Origin: Flavobacterium nitrogenifigens
GTDB lineage: Bacteria > Bacteroidota > Bacteroidia > Flavobacteriales > Flavobacteriaceae
Assembly: GCF_003254565.1 (NCBI RefSeq)
Contig: NZ_QJRI01000181.1
Span: forward strand, 297,210-361,209
Direction of reading: 5' to 3'
Length of the DNA: 64,000 bases
Program-made: the position numbers and the translations under genes
Part shown: positions 8,278-17,353 of the stretch, piece by piece
Layout of the letters: each line of letters opens with the position of its first letter
How positions within the stretch are numbered: position 1 is the stretch's first letter
The notes under the pieces: generated by a model
What the model saw: the letters and a program-made list of their open reading frames with translations, nothing else
Told to the model about the DNA's origin: nothing
Databases searched by the model: none

Positions 8278-9093
8278 CTAGTCTAATGTTATTTTCTTCG
8301 CACCATTGTCAATAGTTAAAACTCTTGGTCCTGTTGGTCCAGTATATTTAAAGTTGCTGTCACCATCTCCAGCGTTTACTAATTCGTCATCAATAGTATA
8401 ACCTAATCCAGAGTAGTAAGAATAGTTATGACTTGCATCCCAGTTACCATTGCTTGTAAAGTTATTTCCTAAGAATTCTCTAAATGCTTCCCCGCTTTTA
8501 AGAACAACAGTTACTTGGTAAACATCTGTTTTACCAACTACTAATGGAAACTCAGTTTCAGCATCGCCATCCCAAGTCCATCCTCCTGGAGTAGCAGCAC
8601 CAACTAACCAGTGAGAAGTTGCTAATGGAGTGTGATAAGGAGTTGCTTTAAAAGTATAGAAGTTAGAATATTGCGCTTCAGCTCCAGTACCAACTGTAGC
8701 TTTGATACGAATATCAACATTGTTTTCTTCTTTTTCAATAAAACCCCCATTAATCAAAGCAGAGTTTAGTTCAGCTACAGTTAATGCTCTATAACGCTCT
8801 GTAGTTGTAGTAACTGCAATAGGTGCAGCAAATTTTGTACCCGCTTTTGCAATTTCGATAGTATAATTAATAACAGTAGCTGTACCTGCATATTTTGCGT
8901 AATCCCAAATTACTGTAGTTGCAATCTCTTTTTCATTTTCTTTAGTAAGAACAATGTTAAAGTCATTTTGTGGACTAAGTAAAACAGGTGTTGACTCTGG
9001 CGTAATTACTGGTCTTTCTTCTACATCATCTGCATTACATGACACCGCTAATACACCAATGAATGCGATTAAAATTTTATATATATTTTTCAT
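8278..9093 (-). CDS. susE: SusE/SusF-type starch-binding outer-membrane lipoprotein
   Basis: 271 aa. The lipoprotein signal ends LAVSC (Cys19). An N-terminal SusE-like Ig domain (about 35-150, with TPVLLSPQNDFNIVLTK) is followed by one C-terminal binding module (about 155-271) carrying WLVGAATPGGWTWDGDAETE. The spaced tryptophans are typical of SusE/SusF starch-binding domains. B. theta SusE and SusF carry two and three such modules, so this is a shortened version. It is encoded 24 nt after susD. It should sit on the outer membrane and hold maltodextrins near the SusCD transporter. Confidence 0.85.
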   Translation of the reverse strand: MKNIYKILIAFIGVLAVSCNADDVEERPVITPESTPVLLSPQNDFNIVLTKENEKEIATTVIWDYAKYAGTATVINYTIEIAKAGTKFAAPIAVTTTTERYRALTVAELNSALINGGFIEKEENNVDIRIKATVGTGAEAQYSNFYTFKATPYHTPLATSHWLVGAATPGGWTWDGDAETEFPLVVGKTDVYQVTVVLKSGEAFREFLGNNFTSNGNWDASHNYSYYSGLGYTIDDELVNAGDGDSNFKYTGPTGPRVLTIDNGAKKITLD

Positions 9094-9117
9094 TTTATTT
9101 ATTTTTATAGGGGTTAG

Positions 9118-10725
9118 TTAGTATCCTGGATTTTGTTTTAAAGTTGGGTTTGCTTGGATAGTACGTGATGGAATAGGCATCAAATCTCTGAATGAGTCTG
9201 TACCGCTACCATTTTTAACGCCACCTTTCCATTGCCAGATTTTAGACGATCCTGTGAATTTGCCAAAACGAATCAAATCTGTTCTTCTATGACATTCCCA
9301 AAACAATTCACGTCCTCTCTCATCTAAAAGAAAATCTAATGTTAATTCAGAATTTGTAATAAGACCAGCATTAGCTCTTGCTCTGATTTTATTTACGTAC
9401 TCTAAAGCTAATGTCATATTACCTGACGATGCACCTCTAAGTGTAGCTTCAGCATACATTAAATATACGTCTGACAATCTGTACATTGGAAAATCTGTGT
9501 CTGGCATATCTGGTCTTTGTGCCTTAGAACCATCAGAATTTACATTTGTAAATTTTGTAACTGCATAACCGTTAGAAAATACTCCGTAATCAGCTATATC
9601 CAAAGTTTGTCCATCAGTAAAAAATGTTCCTCTCTTATCAGAAGCAGCATTTACGTCAGGAAATAATTGAACAAATTCTGGTCTTGTTCTGATACCAGAC
9701 CAACCTCCATCCATTCCTTGATCTGCACTAACCATTTTTCCTCCGATAGATGCGTGCAAAATAAAACTCATACCTCCACCAATTGCTCTAATTGCATTTC
9801 CATCACCAACAATTGGGAAAATAACTTCGCTTTGTGCTCCATTTCTATTATTATCTGCAGAAAATAAATAACGGTAAGGAACATTTGCAAAAGTATATGC
9901 AGAACCTGTTACAATTTCATTACATATTGTAGCTACATCATTATATCTTTCTGTTCCTGTATAAACCTTAGAATTCAAGTAAATCTGCGCCAATAAAAAT
10001 TTAGCAGCTGTTTTATCAACTCTACCATATTCATTAGATCCAGAAGGAGCTAAAGTAGCATCCATATCTTTTAATTCTGATTCTACAAAAGCAAAAACTT
10101 CTGCTCTTGTTTTTTGTTCTGGAAAGTAGTATCCTACAGGGTCATTTTCAGTTGTAATTGGCACATTACCAAACAAGTCCATCAAATTAACATAAGAAAA
10201 AGCTCTTAAAAAACGTGCTTCTGCTCGTAAAGTAGTAACCTCTGCTTTTAATTTAGCATCAACACCTCTCTGCGTAAGTTTTTCATCTGTCGTCTGTCTT
10301 AAAAATTCATTAGCAACACTAATTTCATAAAAAGCTCGCGAAAAGATTCCGTACAAGAATTGATTACTTGGACTCCATTTTTGCCCATTTATTGCAGGCA
10401 AACCATCATCACTCCACGCTACAATCGCCTCGTCTGTTGGAAACTCCTGAGTTACAAATAGTAGTCTAAGGTAACTACTAAAATCTCCTCCAAGTCCAGA
10501 AATATCAGCTTGTCCGTCACCATCATTACCCCCTACATACAAACCTGCATATAATTTTGCCATTACTTGCTTATATGATGCTGGATCTTGAAAAAAGTCA
10601 TCAGAAAGAAACTCATCATCATCTGTTGGCTTCACATCTAAGTCACTCGTACATGAAGTAAGTGTCATACTTAATCCTAATATAAATAGGAGAAAATAAG
10701 ATATATATTTAAATGATATTTTCAT
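9118..10725 (-). CDS. susD: SusD-family starch-binding outer-membrane lipoprotein
   Basis: 535 aa. Lipoprotein signal with Cys25 (LTSCTSD). The SusD/RagB fold shows NEFLRQT, then AEVTTLRAEARFLRAFSYVNLMDLFGNVPI (TPR-like helices, about 165-200), AKFLLAQIYLNSKVY, and the conserved C-terminal LDFLLDERGRELFWECHRRTDLIRFGKF followed by LMPIPSRTIQANP. The protein forms the lid of the SusC channel and captures glycans at the surface. It lies 36 nt downstream of susC. Starch specificity is inferred from the neighbouring amylases. Confidence 0.95.
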   Translation of the reverse strand: MKISFKYISYFLLFILGLSMTLTSCTSDLDVKPTDDDEFLSDDFFQDPASYKQVMAKLYAGLYVGGNDGDGQADISGLGGDFSSYLRLLFVTQEFPTDEAIVAWSDDGLPAINGQKWSPSNQFLYGIFSRAFYEISVANEFLRQTTDEKLTQRGVDAKLKAEVTTLRAEARFLRAFSYVNLMDLFGNVPITTENDPVGYYFPEQKTRAEVFAFVESELKDMDATLAPSGSNEYGRVDKTAAKFLLAQIYLNSKVYTGTERYNDVATICNEIVTGSAYTFANVPYRYLFSADNNRNGAQSEVIFPIVGDGNAIRAIGGGMSFILHASIGGKMVSADQGMDGGWSGIRTRPEFVQLFPDVNAASDKRGTFFTDGQTLDIADYGVFSNGYAVTKFTNVNSDGSKAQRPDMPDTDFPMYRLSDVYLMYAEATLRGASSGNMTLALEYVNKIRARANAGLITNSELTLDFLLDERGRELFWECHRRTDLIRFGKFTGSSKIWQWKGGVKNGSGTDSFRDLMPIPSRTIQANPTLKQNPGY

Positions 10726-10761
10726 TTTGTTTATTTTTTAAATTTAATTTTCAATGTACTA

Positions 10762-13743
10762 TTAGAAATTCGCGTTTACTCCAAACAAGAATGTTCTCGC
10801 TCTCGGATAAACATTATTATCTATTCCGTTGAATTTTTCAGGATCTAAACCATTGTATTTTGTAAATACCAAAACATTCTGAACTCCAGCTGTAAATCTT
10901 AATGAAGCAGCTTTTAATAATGTTTTGTCAAATGTATATCCTAATACGATGTTATCTAACTTAATGAAAGAAGCATCTTTTACATAATAATTTGAGTAAT
11001 TACGTTGAGTTCCATTAGAGTTACTTTCAGTTGTAAAACCTGTATTGTAATAATCTGTAGTAATATTTGCCAAATCTGAATCTCTTCTTAAACCAGCTTG
11101 TAAATATCCTTTATCAGAACTTACGTTATCGAAAATATAATTTCCTAAACTAGCTCTCCAGTTCATTGTAAAATCGAACTTTTTGTAATTCAATGTAGAA
11201 TACAGTCCAAAAGTATAGTCTGCTGTTGGTTTATGATATTTATAACGGTCAGCATCTGTAATTACACCGTCACCATTTCTATCAGCGTAAGCACCTTGAA
11301 TAGGTCTTTTGTTCGCATCATACAATTGCTCAAATACGAAGAATGAATTTGGTGCATATCCTTCTGAGTGAATTAACACCTGATTTCCTGTACCACCAGC
11401 AATTACATCTCCAGTAATATATCCTTGGAATCCTGGAACTGTTACACCCAAATCAGATATTTTTTGATCAATATATGTTACGTTAGCGGCAACATTCCAT
11501 GTCAATTTATCATTTTTAATGATATCTGATTGAAGACTAAACTCAACCCCTTTTGTTCTAACGCTTCCAATGTTGCTATATCCTTGGTTACGAATGTTTG
11601 CCCCATCAGGAACTGGGATATCTGCCAATAAATCACTAGATTTTTTATCAAAATAGTTAAGAGTACCTGTTAGTCTTTCGTTAAAAAAGCCAAAATCTAC
11701 TCCAATATTCATTTCTGCTAAATCTTCCCATTTAATATCTTTGTTATATCCTTCAGGTCTTGCAGCTCTATAAATAACACCATCAAAAACATATTGTGTA
11801 TTTAGCGTTCCTAATGTTACTCGCTGCAAATAATCGTATGCACGCGGAATATCTTGCTGCCCAGTAGTTCCGTATCCAACTCTTAATTTTAAACTAGATA
11901 AAGTTTCATTGTCCTTTAAGAATGCTTCTTCTGCCAAGTTCCATGCAAAAGCACCTCCTGCAAAATTACCCCATCTGTTTTCTTTAGAGAAACGTGAAGT
12001 TCCGTCTCTTCTATAGTTCACAGTTAATAAATATCTACTGTCATATCCTAAATTCAAACGTCCAAAATACGACTGCAAGTTAACGTCTGCGTCTGTTGTA
12101 ACATCCGCAGGTGGATTAGGCTGTTTAATATCTCCTGAGTTAAATCCTTCTCTCTGGAATAGCTGATAGTTGTAACCAGCTGTAGCATCAATTTTAAACT
12201 TACCAATATCTTTAGTATAATTAAAGTATGTGTTTAAGTTTTTGTTCTGACGAGTATCTGTATAATGAGTATACCCTCCTAAATTAACCCAGTTACCTTT
12301 ATCAAATGTGTTAGGCTGGTATCCTAAAATACTTTCAGTACTGATTGCATTATAACCATCACTATCAAATTTATCGATACCTGCTTCGGCAACGATTCTT
12401 AAATCTTCAAAGAAATGAAATTTATAATCTAATCTAATATTACCCCACTTTCTAGTAGATGTCGCTCTTCTGTCTTCTTGATTTATTCTTGCCACAGGGT
12501 TTCTCGCTGGCAACAATGGCACATTTCCATTTGCTTCTAGCCATTCAAAGTATCCTCCATATCTAGAACCTTCTTGATAAACTGACTGTGTTGGATCAAA
12601 TATAATAGCACTACTAATTGCTGCTCCTTCATTTTGGAATTGATTTTTTCCAAAAGCTAAATTTCCTGTAATATCGATTTTTAAATGATTATCAAATAAA
12701 ACTGGATTTAACGATAACGATGTCGTAGTTCTCTCAAAAGAAGTATTCATTAATATTCCAGGATTATCCACATTACCTACAGATAAACGCACAGGAAGTT
12801 TATTAAATAATGAACCACTTACCGATATGTTATTATTTGTTGTTAGGGCCGTGTGAAAAATTTCATCCTGCCAATTAGTATTTGCTGTACCAAGTAAAGC
12901 TTTTTGAGCTGGAGTACCGTTTGCATTTACAATTGCACGATATTCATCAGCACTCATCACATCTACAGTGTTAGCAACAGTATTGATACCAACTTGAGAG
13001 CTAAAGTTTACTTTCACACCACCTTTTGTTCCTTTTTTAGTTGTAATTACAATTACTCCATTTGCAGCACGAGAACCATAAATTGCCGCTGCAGAGGCAT
13101 CTTTAAGAACAGTGAAAGATTCAATATCATTAGGATCAATTGTTGACAAAACACTTGTTGCTCCATCAGGAACTGAATTACTCATTGGAAGTCCGTCAAT
13201 AACAATTAATGGCTCATTAGAAGCACTTAAAGAAGATCCCCCACGAATTCTAATATCGGCTTTTGCTCCTGGAGCTCCTCCCCCAACAACATTAACACCA
13301 GCAATACGTCCGCTGATTAATGTTTCAGGAGTTACGTTAATTCCTTTATTAAAGTCTTTTGCCGCAATTTGAGAAACAGATCCTGTTGCGTCTTTTTTCT
13401 TCACAGTTCCGTAACCAACTTGCACCACAACTTCTTTAAGCTGATTGGTGTCTTCTTCTAAAGTAACGTTAAGTGTTTTTTGACCTGTGTACTCAATTGT
13501 TTCTGTTTTGTAACCAATAAAAGAAACAACAATTTTGTTACCATTTTTAACATTTGATAGCTGGTAATTTCCATCAAATCCAGTTGATGCGCCATTTGGA
13601 GCACCTTGTACATTTACATTTACTCCTGGTATTGGCTGACCTGTTGTTTTATCAACAACAGTCCCTTTTAAAGTGTTCTGAGCCAACACTGTAAAAGGCA
13701 ACAATAGGAATAAAAATAACAACTTTTTGTAAATTGTTTTCAT
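10762..13743 (-). CDS. susC: SusC-family TonB-dependent maltodextrin importer
   Basis: 993 aa. Signal peptide 1-21 (VLAQ), a carboxypeptidase-D-like regulatory domain (about 24-105, LKGTVVDKTTGQPIPGVNV), a TonB-box-like VVVQVGYGTVKKKDATGSV, a plug domain (about 115-235, including RIRGGSSLSASNEPLIVIDGLP and VITTKKG), and a 22-strand barrel ending RARTFLFGVNANF. It imports oligosaccharides across the outer membrane using TonB energy. First gene of the minus-strand sus operon, divergent from the LacI regulator. Confidence 0.96.
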   Translation of the reverse strand: MKTIYKKLLFLFLLLPFTVLAQNTLKGTVVDKTTGQPIPGVNVNVQGAPNGASTGFDGNYQLSNVKNGNKIVVSFIGYKTETIEYTGQKTLNVTLEEDTNQLKEVVVQVGYGTVKKKDATGSVSQIAAKDFNKGINVTPETLISGRIAGVNVVGGGAPGAKADIRIRGGSSLSASNEPLIVIDGLPMSNSVPDGATSVLSTIDPNDIESFTVLKDASAAAIYGSRAANGVIVITTKKGTKGGVKVNFSSQVGINTVANTVDVMSADEYRAIVNANGTPAQKALLGTANTNWQDEIFHTALTTNNNISVSGSLFNKLPVRLSVGNVDNPGILMNTSFERTTTSLSLNPVLFDNHLKIDITGNLAFGKNQFQNEGAAISSAIIFDPTQSVYQEGSRYGGYFEWLEANGNVPLLPARNPVARINQEDRRATSTRKWGNIRLDYKFHFFEDLRIVAEAGIDKFDSDGYNAISTESILGYQPNTFDKGNWVNLGGYTHYTDTRQNKNLNTYFNYTKDIGKFKIDATAGYNYQLFQREGFNSGDIKQPNPPADVTTDADVNLQSYFGRLNLGYDSRYLLTVNYRRDGTSRFSKENRWGNFAGGAFAWNLAEEAFLKDNETLSSLKLRVGYGTTGQQDIPRAYDYLQRVTLGTLNTQYVFDGVIYRAARPEGYNKDIKWEDLAEMNIGVDFGFFNERLTGTLNYFDKKSSDLLADIPVPDGANIRNQGYSNIGSVRTKGVEFSLQSDIIKNDKLTWNVAANVTYIDQKISDLGVTVPGFQGYITGDVIAGGTGNQVLIHSEGYAPNSFFVFEQLYDANKRPIQGAYADRNGDGVITDADRYKYHKPTADYTFGLYSTLNYKKFDFTMNWRASLGNYIFDNVSSDKGYLQAGLRRDSDLANITTDYYNTGFTTESNSNGTQRNYSNYYVKDASFIKLDNIVLGYTFDKTLLKAASLRFTAGVQNVLVFTKYNGLDPEKFNGIDNNVYPRARTFLFGVNANF

Positions 13744-13789
13744 ACTTTTTGTTTAAATTAGTTTTGAGTTTTTGAATGTTAGTTAAGTT

Positions 13790-13806
13790 TTTAATTTTAC
13801 TTCGAA
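13790..13806 (+). promoter_or_regulatory. Shared 17-bp motif in sus control regions (copy 1)
   Basis: TTTAATTTTACTTCGAA in the susC-lacI intergenic region. A copy with a single mismatch occurs at 15113-15129 before the sugar transporter gene. It is a candidate regulatory or operator site, in opposite orientation relative to the two target genes. Confidence 0.35.
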
Positions 13807-13809
13807 TTT

Positions 13810-13817
13810 CAAAATTA
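13810..13817 (-). promoter_or_regulatory. Candidate -7 element of the susC promoter
   Basis: TAATTTTG on the minus strand matches TANNTTTG. No clear TTG lies 17-23 nt upstream, as would be expected of an activator-dependent promoter. It predicts a leader of about 60 nt. Confidence 0.45.
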
Positions 13818-13979
13818 TGAATTTATTAACATGCTCGACAGCAGGCACTTTTTATTGCTTTACGAAAACGTGGTAGTGTTGAAAACTTTCTATTTTTTGT
13901 AATCTTTCAGTGTTAAAATTGCAAATACCAAAAATATTATACACCTTTATTATTAATTAGATTTTTTTCGATTAACTCC

Positions 13980-15011
13980 ATGAAACGTAAAATAACCCTC
14001 AAACAGATTGCAAAGGAACTTGACGTATCCATTTCAACTGTCTCAAAATCACTCAGAAACAGTCTTGAAATTGGTGAAGAAACACGCCTAAAAGTTCAGG
14101 CTTTTGCAAAGTTTTATAACTATAAACCAAACAATATTGCCCTTAGTTTAAAAAACCGAAAAACTAAGAGTATCGGCATCATTATTCCCGAAATTGTGCA
14201 CTACTTTTTCTCCACTGTAATCAACGGAATTGAACAGGTTGCGAACGAATATGGCTACAGTGTTGTCATCTGTGTATCTGATGATTCTTTTGATAAAGAG
14301 GTTCTAAATATGGAGATGTTAGCCAACGGAAGCATCGATGGTTTTATCATGTCTCTTTCTAAAGAAACGCAGTATAAAGGCGACTTTCATCACATTACAG
14401 AAGTTATCAATCAAGGAATGCCCGTAGTCATGTTTGACCGCGTTACCAACGATATTTTATGCGATAAAGTGATTATTGATGATAAATCTGCAGCGTATGA
14501 AGCAGTTCAGAGTTTAATTGACAGCGGACGTAAAAAAATTGCTTTAGTTACAACTGTAGATTATGTAAGCGTTGGAAAACTGCGAACAGACGGTTACGAA
14601 AAAGCTTTACTAGATAACGAACTTCCTTTCAATGAAGATTTAATTATAAAAATTGAAGATGTAGATACCTGCGAAATAACCATTTCTGAACTTCTACACG
14701 CCAGAGCTTTTGACGCTGTTTTTGCTGTAAATGAGCTTTTTGCGGTAACCATTATCAAAACCGCAAATAAAATGGGATTAAAAGTTCCTGAAGATTTAGC
14801 TGTAATCGCATTTACTGACGGAATTATTTCAAAATACTCTACTCCAACCATTACAACTGTTAGTCAGAGTGGAGAAAAAATGGGGAATAAAGCAGCTAAA
14901 ATGCTTATAGAAAGAATAGAAGCCGAAGAAGATGACGACGAAGAACACAATGAAAATTATATTACAGAAGTCATAGAAACTCACCTTATAAAAAGAGAAT
15001 CTACTGACTAA
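13980..15011 (+). CDS. LacI-family transcriptional regulator of the maltodextrin locus
   Basis: 343 aa. The N-terminal HTH (ITLKQIAKELDVSISTVSKSLRN, residues 5-27) and hinge (YKPNNIALSLKNRKTKSIGIIIP) are followed by a periplasmic-binding-protein-like sensor with VVMFDRV, GRKKIALVTT, DAVFAVNELFA and TITTVSQSGEKMG. An acidic stretch (EAEEDDDEEHNEN) near the C-terminus is unusual. It lies divergent from susC and upstream of the transporter and phosphorylase genes. It likely binds a maltose or phosphosugar effector and controls both arms; a LacI-type AAGCGCTT core lies in the promoter of the next gene. It replaces the membrane SusR used in Bacteroides. Confidence 0.9.
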   Translation: MKRKITLKQIAKELDVSISTVSKSLRNSLEIGEETRLKVQAFAKFYNYKPNNIALSLKNRKTKSIGIIIPEIVHYFFSTVINGIEQVANEYGYSVVICVSDDSFDKEVLNMEMLANGSIDGFIMSLSKETQYKGDFHHITEVINQGMPVVMFDRVTNDILCDKVIIDDKSAAYEAVQSLIDSGRKKIALVTTVDYVSVGKLRTDGYEKALLDNELPFNEDLIIKIEDVDTCEITISELLHARAFDAVFAVNELFAVTIIKTANKMGLKVPEDLAVIAFTDGIISKYSTPTITTVSQSGEKMGNKAAKMLIERIEAEEDDDEEHNENYITEVIETHLIKRESTD

Positions 15012-15112
15012 AACACTTAAAATCAATAATTTCTAGAGCCATAAAAAATATTTATGACTTTTTTATTAGCATATATAAAAAAATAATTTATAATTTTACG
15101 CCCGTCAAGGCT

Positions 15113-15129
15113 TTTAGTTTTACTTCGAA
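15113..15129 (+). promoter_or_regulatory. Shared 17-bp motif in sus control regions (copy 2)
   Basis: TTTAGTTTTACTTCGAA, 16 of 17 bases identical to 13790-13806. It lies 13 nt upstream of the predicted -33 element of the transporter promoter. Confidence 0.35.
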
Positions 15130-15141
15130 AGGAACAAAGTT

Positions 15142-15173
15142 TTGATAAGCAAAGCGCTTATCGTATAATTTTC
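15142..15173 (+). promoter_or_regulatory. Promoter with LacI-type operator upstream of the sugar transporter
   Basis: TTG (15142-15144), a 21-nt spacer, then TAATTTTC (15166-15173), one base off TANNTTTG. The spacer holds AAGCGCTT (15152-15159), the central-CG core typical of LacI-family operators. The core lies inside a larger inverted repeat, GATAAGC-N5-GCTTATC (15144-15162). Binding there would block RNA polymerase. Confidence 0.55.
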
Positions 15174-15186
15174 ACAAATTACGATA

Positions 15187-16542
15187 ATGGAAAAGCGTAA
15201 ATTAAGTTTCTGGGAAATCTGGAACATGAGTTTCGGATTCTTAGGAATCCAAATGGGGTTTGCACTTCAGAATGCAAATGCCAGCAGAATTCTTCAAATT
15301 TTTGGTGCTGATGTACATGAACTTTCGTGGTTCTGGATTATTGCTCCCCTTATGGGATTAATAGTTCAGCCTATCATTGGTCATTATAGCGACAAAACCT
15401 GGGGAAGATTCGGCAGACGAAAACCTTTCTTTTTAGTAGGAGCCGTTTTAGCTTCGGTGGGATTAATTCTAATGCCGCAGGCTAACATTTTCATTTCTGT
15501 TTTACCTGCCTTATGGGTTGGAGCGGGAATGTTAATGATTATGGACGCTTCCTTCAACATTGCAATGGAACCTTTCCGTGCTCTTGTTGGAGACAATTTA
15601 AGAACAGACCAGCGTACTGCAGGATTTAGTATTCAAACTTCATTAATTGGTTTTGGAGCCGTAATTGGTTCTGCATTGCCATACATTCTTACGAAATATT
15701 TTGGCGTACCAAACAGCACAGTTCCTGGAAGCGTTCCGTTAAATCTAACGTTGTCTTTTATTATTGGTGCAGCAGTTTTAATTGGTTCAATCTTAGTTAC
15801 GTTATTCACAACAAAAGAATATTCGCCAGAAGAATTAGCAAAATTTGAAGATCCACAAAATGATGCAATTCCTGATTCTGAAGAAAAATCAAAAATCACA
15901 GACATCTTTACCGATTTTGCAAAAATGCCTGTTACAATGCGTCAGTTAAGCTGGGTACAGTTTTTCTCTTGGTTCGGATTATTCGGAATGTGGGTTTTTA
16001 CCACTCCAGCAATCGCACACCACATTTACGGTTTGCCATTAGAAGATACGTCAAGCCAGCAATATCAAGACGCTGGTGACTGGGTCGGAATACTGTTTGG
16101 TGTTTACAACTTAGTTTCGGCTATCGTTGCTTTGTTTTTCTTACCGTATATCGCTAAAAAAATTGGCCGAAAAGCAACACACTCCCTTTCGCTAATAATT
16201 GGAGGAATAGGTTTAATCTCCATTTATTTCATGCCAAATGAAGACTGGGTTGTACTTCCAATGATCTTAATCGGAGTTGCTTGGGCGAGTATCCTAGCAA
16301 TGCCATACGCTATTCTTGCGGGTTCTATTACACCTAAAAAAATGGGAGTTTACATGGGAATCTTCAACTTCTTTGTTGTTATTCCTCAAATTGTAAATGC
16401 TCTAATTGGTGGTCCAATTGTAAAATACCTTTACAACGGAGACGCAATTTATGCCTTAGTTACAAGCGGTGTTAGTTTCTTAATCGCCGCAGCTTTAGTT
16501 TCTAAAGTAAAAGACGTAGACGACTTTACTCAAAAATCATAA
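15187..16542 (+). CDS. MFS sugar transporter, SLC45/GPH-like (maltose or related disaccharide)
   Basis: 451 aa, about 12 TM helices. The start KLSFWEIWNMSFGFLGIQMGF and QNANASRILQIFGA, then GHYSDKTWGRFGRRKPFFLVG (loop 2-3) and MDASFNIAMEPFRALVGD, are hallmarks of the sucrose/maltose H+ symporters related to SLC45 and plant sucrose carriers. It should move maltose across the inner membrane so that the cytoplasmic GH65 enzyme can act. pgmB follows 18 nt later, without a terminator. The substrate is inferred from context. Confidence 0.88.
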   Translation: MEKRKLSFWEIWNMSFGFLGIQMGFALQNANASRILQIFGADVHELSWFWIIAPLMGLIVQPIIGHYSDKTWGRFGRRKPFFLVGAVLASVGLILMPQANIFISVLPALWVGAGMLMIMDASFNIAMEPFRALVGDNLRTDQRTAGFSIQTSLIGFGAVIGSALPYILTKYFGVPNSTVPGSVPLNLTLSFIIGAAVLIGSILVTLFTTKEYSPEELAKFEDPQNDAIPDSEEKSKITDIFTDFAKMPVTMRQLSWVQFFSWFGLFGMWVFTTPAIAHHIYGLPLEDTSSQQYQDAGDWVGILFGVYNLVSAIVALFFLPYIAKKIGRKATHSLSLIIGGIGLISIYFMPNEDWVVLPMILIGVAWASILAMPYAILAGSITPKKMGVYMGIFNFFVVIPQIVNALIGGPIVKYLYNGDAIYALVTSGVSFLIAAALVSKVKDVDDFTQKS

Positions 16543-16560
16543 TAAAGAATTTTCCACACA

Positions 16561-17214
16561 ATGAGCAAAAAAGCATTCATATTCGATCTTGACGGAGTGA
16601 TCGTTGATACCGCTAAATACCACTTTTTGGCTTGGCAGAAAATTGCCAAATCGTTAAATATAAATTTTACACACGAAGACAACGAACTTCTGAAAGGTGT
16701 TAGCCGCGTTCGTTCGCTAGACATTATACTTGGGTTAGGAAATGTTCAGGCTACTCAGGAACAGAAAGATCAATGGTTAATTCAAAAAAATGAAGATTAC
16801 CTATCTTATTTAGTTGACATGGATGAAAGTGAGGTTCTTCCAGGAGTTTTAAAAATTCTAAAACTATTAAAAGAGAAAAATCAAGGAATTGCATTAGGCT
16901 CAGCGAGTAAAAATGCAAGACCAATTCTAGAAAAAACAGGAGTGCTGTCTTACTTTGATGTTATTGTTGACGGAAACGATGTCAGCAATGCAAAACCAGA
17001 CCCTGAAGTATTCTTAAAAGCGGCTCAATTATTAAATATTGATCCCAAAAATTCAATCGTATTTGAAGATTCTGTTGCCGGAATTCAGGCAGCAAACATA
17101 GGAGAAATGGTAAGTGTGGGAATTGGTGAGGAAACAATTTTACATGAAGCTGACTATATTTTTAAAGATTTTACCCAAATCGAAACAAGCTTTATAGAGC
17201 AGTTAATTGGATAA
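16561..17214 (+). CDS. pgmB: Beta-phosphoglucomutase
   Basis: 217 aa HAD-superfamily enzyme. The DLDGVIVDTAKYHFLAWQ motif carries nucleophile Asp9 and acid/base Asp11. LLKGVSRVRSLDIIL is the cap signature of beta-phosphoglucomutases; GSASKNARPILE and the KPDPEVFLKAA and VFEDSVAGIQAA motifs complete the active site. It converts beta-glucose-1-phosphate from the neighbouring GH65 phosphorylase into glucose-6-phosphate. Length and motif order match the family. Confidence 0.94.
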   Translation: MSKKAFIFDLDGVIVDTAKYHFLAWQKIAKSLNINFTHEDNELLKGVSRVRSLDIILGLGNVQATQEQKDQWLIQKNEDYLSYLVDMDESEVLPGVLKILKLLKEKNQGIALGSASKNARPILEKTGVLSYFDVIVDGNDVSNAKPDPEVFLKAAQLLNIDPKNSIVFEDSVAGIQAANIGEMVSVGIGEETILHEADYIFKDFTQIETSFIEQLIG

Positions 17215-17347
17215 TTAGAAAATGTGTCAATGAGATAATCATGCTCTCTGACAAATATTCTAAGACTCTAATTATTGAAATGAATGTAAAAAAGTTATTA
17301 AAAAACAAGGCAATTATCTCATTATCAAATTGCCCAATTATCTAATT
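17213..17347. repeat. 135-bp element with imperfect terminal inverted repeats (family G)
   Basis: The left end (17213-17239, containing AATGAGATAAT) is inverted at the right end (17313-17347, containing ATTATCTCATT and ending CTAATT). The central 70 nt has no ORF. It fills the whole pgmB-GH65 gap, overlapping the pgmB stop codon. A related sequence lies at 43590-43643. Confidence 0.65.
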
Positions 17348-17353
17348 TAGAAG

